NCBI RefSeq assembly: GCF_004854025.1
Contig: NZ_STGM01000006.1
Location: forward strand, 155,333 to 219,332
DNA length: 64,000 bases
Reading direction: 5' to 3'
Source of the DNA: Microbacterium hydrothermale
Lineage (GTDB): Bacteria; Actinomycetota; Actinomycetes; Actinomycetales; Microbacteriaceae
This document shows, in pieces, positions 61,452-64,000 of this stretch; position 1 is the stretch's first letter; every line of letters starts with the position of its first letter. The notes under the pieces are model-generated. The model saw nothing but the letters and a program-made list of their open reading frames with translations, made no database searches and was not told where the DNA came from. A program made the translations under genes and the position numbers.

Positions 61452-61849
61452 CCCGCCCCGAACTGCTGCTCGGCCCCGGTGCGGTCGAGGTGACCGAGAG
61501 CGGGCTGCGACTGAGCATCCGCCAGCCCTGGTACCGCAGCCTCCCGCTCTCGAGCGTCGTCGATCTCGAGGTGTCCGTCGACGGTGAGAGCGTGAACCGC
61601 GACGCCCTCCGGATGAGGGTGGACGGCGAGGACTACGGCCTCGACGACCTCCCCGCCCGGTGGGACACCGTGTGGTTCATCCAGGATGCCGCTGAGGTCG
61701 ACGTGCCCGTCGCGCTCGAGCCGGGGCCGGCCCACGTGGAGGTCGCCCTCACCCTCCGGTTCCCGTACATCATCATCGACGGCGTGGGACCGCTGCGCCG
61801 GCGGACCACGGCCACCGCCGATGTCCACATCGACAGGAGCACCCGATGA
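61448..61849 (+). CDS. DUF6379-like beta-type subunit (diverged type, copy 2)
   Basis: 133 residues. LRLSIRQPWYRSLPLSSVVD, then LEVSVDGESVNRDALRMRVD and VEVALTLRFPYIIIDGVGPL resemble the protein at 33849 more than the CarC-like subunits. It is ATGA-coupled to the alpha-type gene at 61846, while the 33849 gene is divergent from its alpha partner. I infer a second class of alpha/beta enzyme in the island, acting beside CarBC. Confidence 0.72.
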   Translation: MTRPELLLGPGAVEVTESGLRLSIRQPWYRSLPLSSVVDLEVSVDGESVNRDALRMRVDGEDYGLDDLPARWDTVWFIQDAAEVDVPVALEPGPAHVEVALTLRFPYIIIDGVGPLRRRTTATADVHIDRSTR

Positions 61850-62844
61850 CCGCGCCGATGCTGGGTACGACGCTGTATTCGTTCACCAACGAGTGGGTGA
61901 TCGGCCGCTACACCCTGACGGGCCTCCTCGAAGAGGTGGCCGCCGCCGGGATCGGTCCGGGCGTCGAGGTCGTCGGATTCCAATCCTTCCGTGGATACCC
62001 CCACCTCGATCGGGAGACCGTCCGCGTATTCCGCGACGCGGTCGACCGGCTGGGGCTGGTCCCCACGAGCCTGGGGTCCAACATCGACATCGCGATCCGG
62101 ACCGATCGCGACCTGACCACCGACGAGCGGGTGGAGTACACCGTGCCGCAGCTGGAGGTCGCAGCCGAATTGGGATTCCCCGTCGTGCGAGTCCAGATCG
62201 GCGCCGACCCAGCGACGCTGGAGCGTCTCGTGCCGGTGGCCGAACGCCTCGGCCTGCACCTGGGGATGGAGATCCATGCGCCGGAGGGTCCCGCGACGCC
62301 GAAAGTGCTGCGCTACCGCGAGCTGTACGACCGGCTCGACTCCGAGGCGCTCGGGTTCATCCCCGACTTCAGTTCGACCATGCACCGCATCACCGACGGG
62401 CTGGCCGAGACCTTCGTCGACAGCGGGCTGCCCCGCGACCTCCTGGACGATCTCCAGCGCATCTGGGCCGGAGACGGAGGGCAGGGCGAGCGGCTCTCGG
62501 AGTTCCTCACCCTTGCCTCGGACGCCGGCGTGGACGACGCCGCGGCGAACACGGTCGCGGCAGCGTTCACGATGAACGGACACGAGGACCCCGCGGCATG
62601 GGCGGAGCTCATGCCGCGCGTCCGGCACATCCACGCCAAGTTCTACGAGATCGACGCCGAGGGCGAAGAACCCTCGATCGACTACGCCGCCAATCTCGGC
62701 CCCCTCCTGCGGGCGGGATTCCGCGGCTCCATCTCCAGCGAGTGGGAGGCGCACTCGTGGACGCCGAACGACGAGCTGGCCACCGCCGACATGATCCGCC
62801 GTCACCACGACCTCATGCGGCGCACCCTGACAGAAGGAGAATGA
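61846..62844 (+). CDS. C-deglycosidase alpha-subunit-like TIM barrel (diverged type, copy 2)
   Basis: 332 residues. GTTLYSFTNEWVIGRYTLTG matches VTMFSFTNELHERERTADEL of the 32789-33790 protein. Metal ligands: LGMEIHAPEG, GFIPDFSSTM, RHIHAKFYEI and SISSEWEAHSW, all intact. HIHAKFYEI is also almost the same as in the CarB-like proteins, so this family stands close to true C-deglycosidases. The start is inside the stop of its small partner. Confidence 0.75.
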   Translation: MTAPMLGTTLYSFTNEWVIGRYTLTGLLEEVAAAGIGPGVEVVGFQSFRGYPHLDRETVRVFRDAVDRLGLVPTSLGSNIDIAIRTDRDLTTDERVEYTVPQLEVAAELGFPVVRVQIGADPATLERLVPVAERLGLHLGMEIHAPEGPATPKVLRYRELYDRLDSEALGFIPDFSSTMHRITDGLAETFVDSGLPRDLLDDLQRIWAGDGGQGERLSEFLTLASDAGVDDAAANTVAAAFTMNGHEDPAAWAELMPRVRHIHAKFYEIDAEGEEPSIDYAANLGPLLRAGFRGSISSEWEAHSWTPNDELATADMIRRHHDLMRRTLTEGE

Positions 62845-63617
62845 TGCTCACCCTCGCCCCTAATATCGATCTCGTCTTCACCGAAGCGGGTGCCCCGGAG
62901 GATCGCGTGCGCGCGGCCGCCGACGCGGGCTTCGACGCCGTGGAGATGTGGATGCACACCGACAAGGATCTCGACGCCCTCGAGCGGGCGACCCGGGAGA
63001 CCGGCGTCCGTATCGTCGCGCAGCTGGTGGAGCCGAGGCCGCAGTTCCTCGCCGATTCCGACAACACGCACGCGGCGTTCTTCGACGGGCTGGACCGCTG
63101 TCTCGCCGTCGCGGCGCGGCTGGACATCCCGCGCCTCGTCGTCGGCGGAGGACCCGGCGTCTCGCGCATCAAACGAGAGCCCTCCACCGCGGCGTTGATC
63201 GACGTCTTCTCGAGGGTCGCCGAGCGGGTCGCGGGATCCGACGTCACCGTGGTCATCGAGGCCGTCAACGAACGTGTCGACCATCCCGGCTCGTTCCTGA
63301 GTCACACGGCGGACTCGGCCGCCATTGCGCGGGCGGTCGGCTCCGCGCAGGTCGGGATCTTGTACGACCTCTACCACTCGGTCGCCCAGGGGGAGAACAT
63401 CGACCGCGTGATCCCCGAGTACGCGGACGTCATCCGGTACGTCCAGTTCGCCGACTCCCCGGGTCGGGGTGAGCCTGGCTCCGGGGAGATCGATTGGGCA
63501 CACGCTCTCGGGCTGCTCAACGCCGCCGGATATGACGGTCCGGTAGGTCTGGAGTTCTACCCGCAGGCCGAGTCGACGCTCGCCGTCCGTTCCATTCAGG
63601 AATGGGCCCGGGCATGA
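62844..63617 (+). CDS. hydroxypyruvate isomerase-like TIM barrel
   Basis: 257 residues from the second of two tandem ATGs; GAAGGAG is only one base from the first at 62841, so 62844 is favoured. VTVVIEAVNERVDHPGSFL, GILYDLYHSVAQGENIDRVI and VQFADSPGRGEPGSGEIDW are the three characteristic runs of the Hyi family, with Glu and Asp metal ligands. In this setting it may isomerise a keto acid or an unsaturated keto sugar released from the glycoside. It overlaps the final gene as ATGA. Confidence 0.8.
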   Translation: MLTLAPNIDLVFTEAGAPEDRVRAAADAGFDAVEMWMHTDKDLDALERATRETGVRIVAQLVEPRPQFLADSDNTHAAFFDGLDRCLAVAARLDIPRLVVGGGPGVSRIKREPSTAALIDVFSRVAERVAGSDVTVVIEAVNERVDHPGSFLSHTADSAAIARAVGSAQVGILYDLYHSVAQGENIDRVIPEYADVIRYVQFADSPGRGEPGSGEIDWAHALGLLNAAGYDGPVGLEFYPQAESTLAVRSIQEWARA

Positions 63618-64000
63618 GTTCGCCTCTGCGCGTGGCGATGATCGGCTACGGGTTCATGGGGGCCGCGCACTCGGTGGGGTGGCGCCAGGCGCCGCGGATG
63701 TTCGATCTGCCGCGTGCGGTCGAGATGACCGTGGTGGTGGGACGCAACGCGGATGCCGTGGCATCCGCCGCCGAGAAGTGGGGGTGGGCCGAGTCCGCCA
63801 CCGACTGGCGCGAGGTGATCGCTCGCTCCGACATCGACATCGTCGACATCGTCACCCCCGGCGACTCGCACGCCGAGATCGCCATCGCGGCGCTCGAGGC
63901 GGGAAAGCACGTGCTGTGCGAGAAGCCGTTGGCCAACACGGTGGCCGAGGCCGAGGCGATGGCCGAGGCGGCCGAGCGGGCTCGGGCCCGCGGCATCCGC
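63614..64000 (+). CDS. Gfo/Idh/MocA-family oxidoreductase (2), N-terminal part
   Basis: The first 129 residues only; the frame runs off the right edge. VAMIGYGFMGAAHSVGW is the NAD(P) loop and CEKPLANTVAEAEAM carries the conserved catalytic Lys. DIVDIVTPGDSHAEIAIAAL is the typical strand. Coupled to the Hyi-like gene, it shows that the island continues beyond the window. Confidence 0.85.
   Translation, partial: MSSPLRVAMIGYGFMGAAHSVGWRQAPRMFDLPRAVEMTVVVGRNADAVASAAEKWGWAESATDWREVIARSDIDIVDIVTPGDSHAEIAIAALEAGKHVLCEKPLANTVAEAEAMAEAAERARARGIR

Overview
The window is high-GC actinobacterial DNA, most likely from the Microbacteriaceae and probably Microbacterium. The grounds are very GC-rich third codon positions, constant GATGCC/GGCATCC usage, many GTG starts and apparently leaderless genes, an actinobacterial-type aztABCD zinc locus, and C-glycoside-degrading gene families known from Microbacterium. 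No insertion sequence, phage gene, CRISPR array or rRNA gene was seen.

Positions 1-31200 look like ordinary, mostly chromosomal content. In order they hold: the end of an alpha/beta hydrolase; an unusual Nramp-fold transporter paired with a dihydrodipicolinate-synthase-family enzyme under a divergent LacI regulator; an acyl-CoA synthetase; a secreted SGNH hydrolase; a rifampin ADP-ribosyltransferase (Arr); a RibD-like reductase; YajQ; an FBP-domain protein and a PfkB kinase; tRNA-Tyr; a small secreted/membrane protein pair; a peroxiredoxin; a MarR regulator; the azt zinc-uptake locus with a Zur-like box and two AztD-type lipoproteins; a LysR regulator divergent from putA; an FMN-binding protein divergent from a MocR regulator; a MerR regulator; a flavin oxidoreductase; an inositol-monophosphatase-family enzyme; an M23 peptidase; tRNA-Thr and tRNA-Met. 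A short, divergent adenosylhomocysteinase-like gene follows (31479-32612).

From about 32.8 kb to the right edge the window is one catabolic island. I read it as a C-glycoside utilisation locus. It contains: two tandem pyranose-oxidase/CarA-like GMC flavoenzymes, which would make the 3-keto sugar; two CarB/CarC-like C-deglycosidase alpha/beta pairs (37491-38887 and 60069-61451); two further pairs of a diverged alpha/beta type (32789-34298 and 61448-62844); four more xylose-isomerase-like TIM barrels arranged as a duplicated two-gene module (47456-51307); an ABC sugar importer without an ATPase; an MFS transporter; and a set of genes suited to the aglycone or the unsaturated sugar product (aryl-acid ligase with salicylate-type pocket residues, SDR, ACMSD-like amidohydrolase, two crotonases, thiolase, hydantoinase A/B-like pair, fumarylacetoacetase-family hydrolase, two Gfo/Idh/MocA dehydrogenases, hydroxypyruvate-isomerase-like protein).

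A TrmB-like regulator (51377-52279) sits inside the island. A shared sequence, best seen as CTACCgTAGTAAGTACTa, occurs at four promoter regions: 33815-33830, 40963-40980, 51341-51358 and 53491-53508. Three of these are divergent intergenic regions and the fourth precedes the TIM-barrel/GMC operon. Together they could serve every transcription unit of the island except possibly the MFS gene, so I propose a single regulon controlled by the TrmB-like protein. Within the operons most genes overlap by ATGA or TGATG. The chemistry assigned here rests on family recognition by eye, not on a database search.
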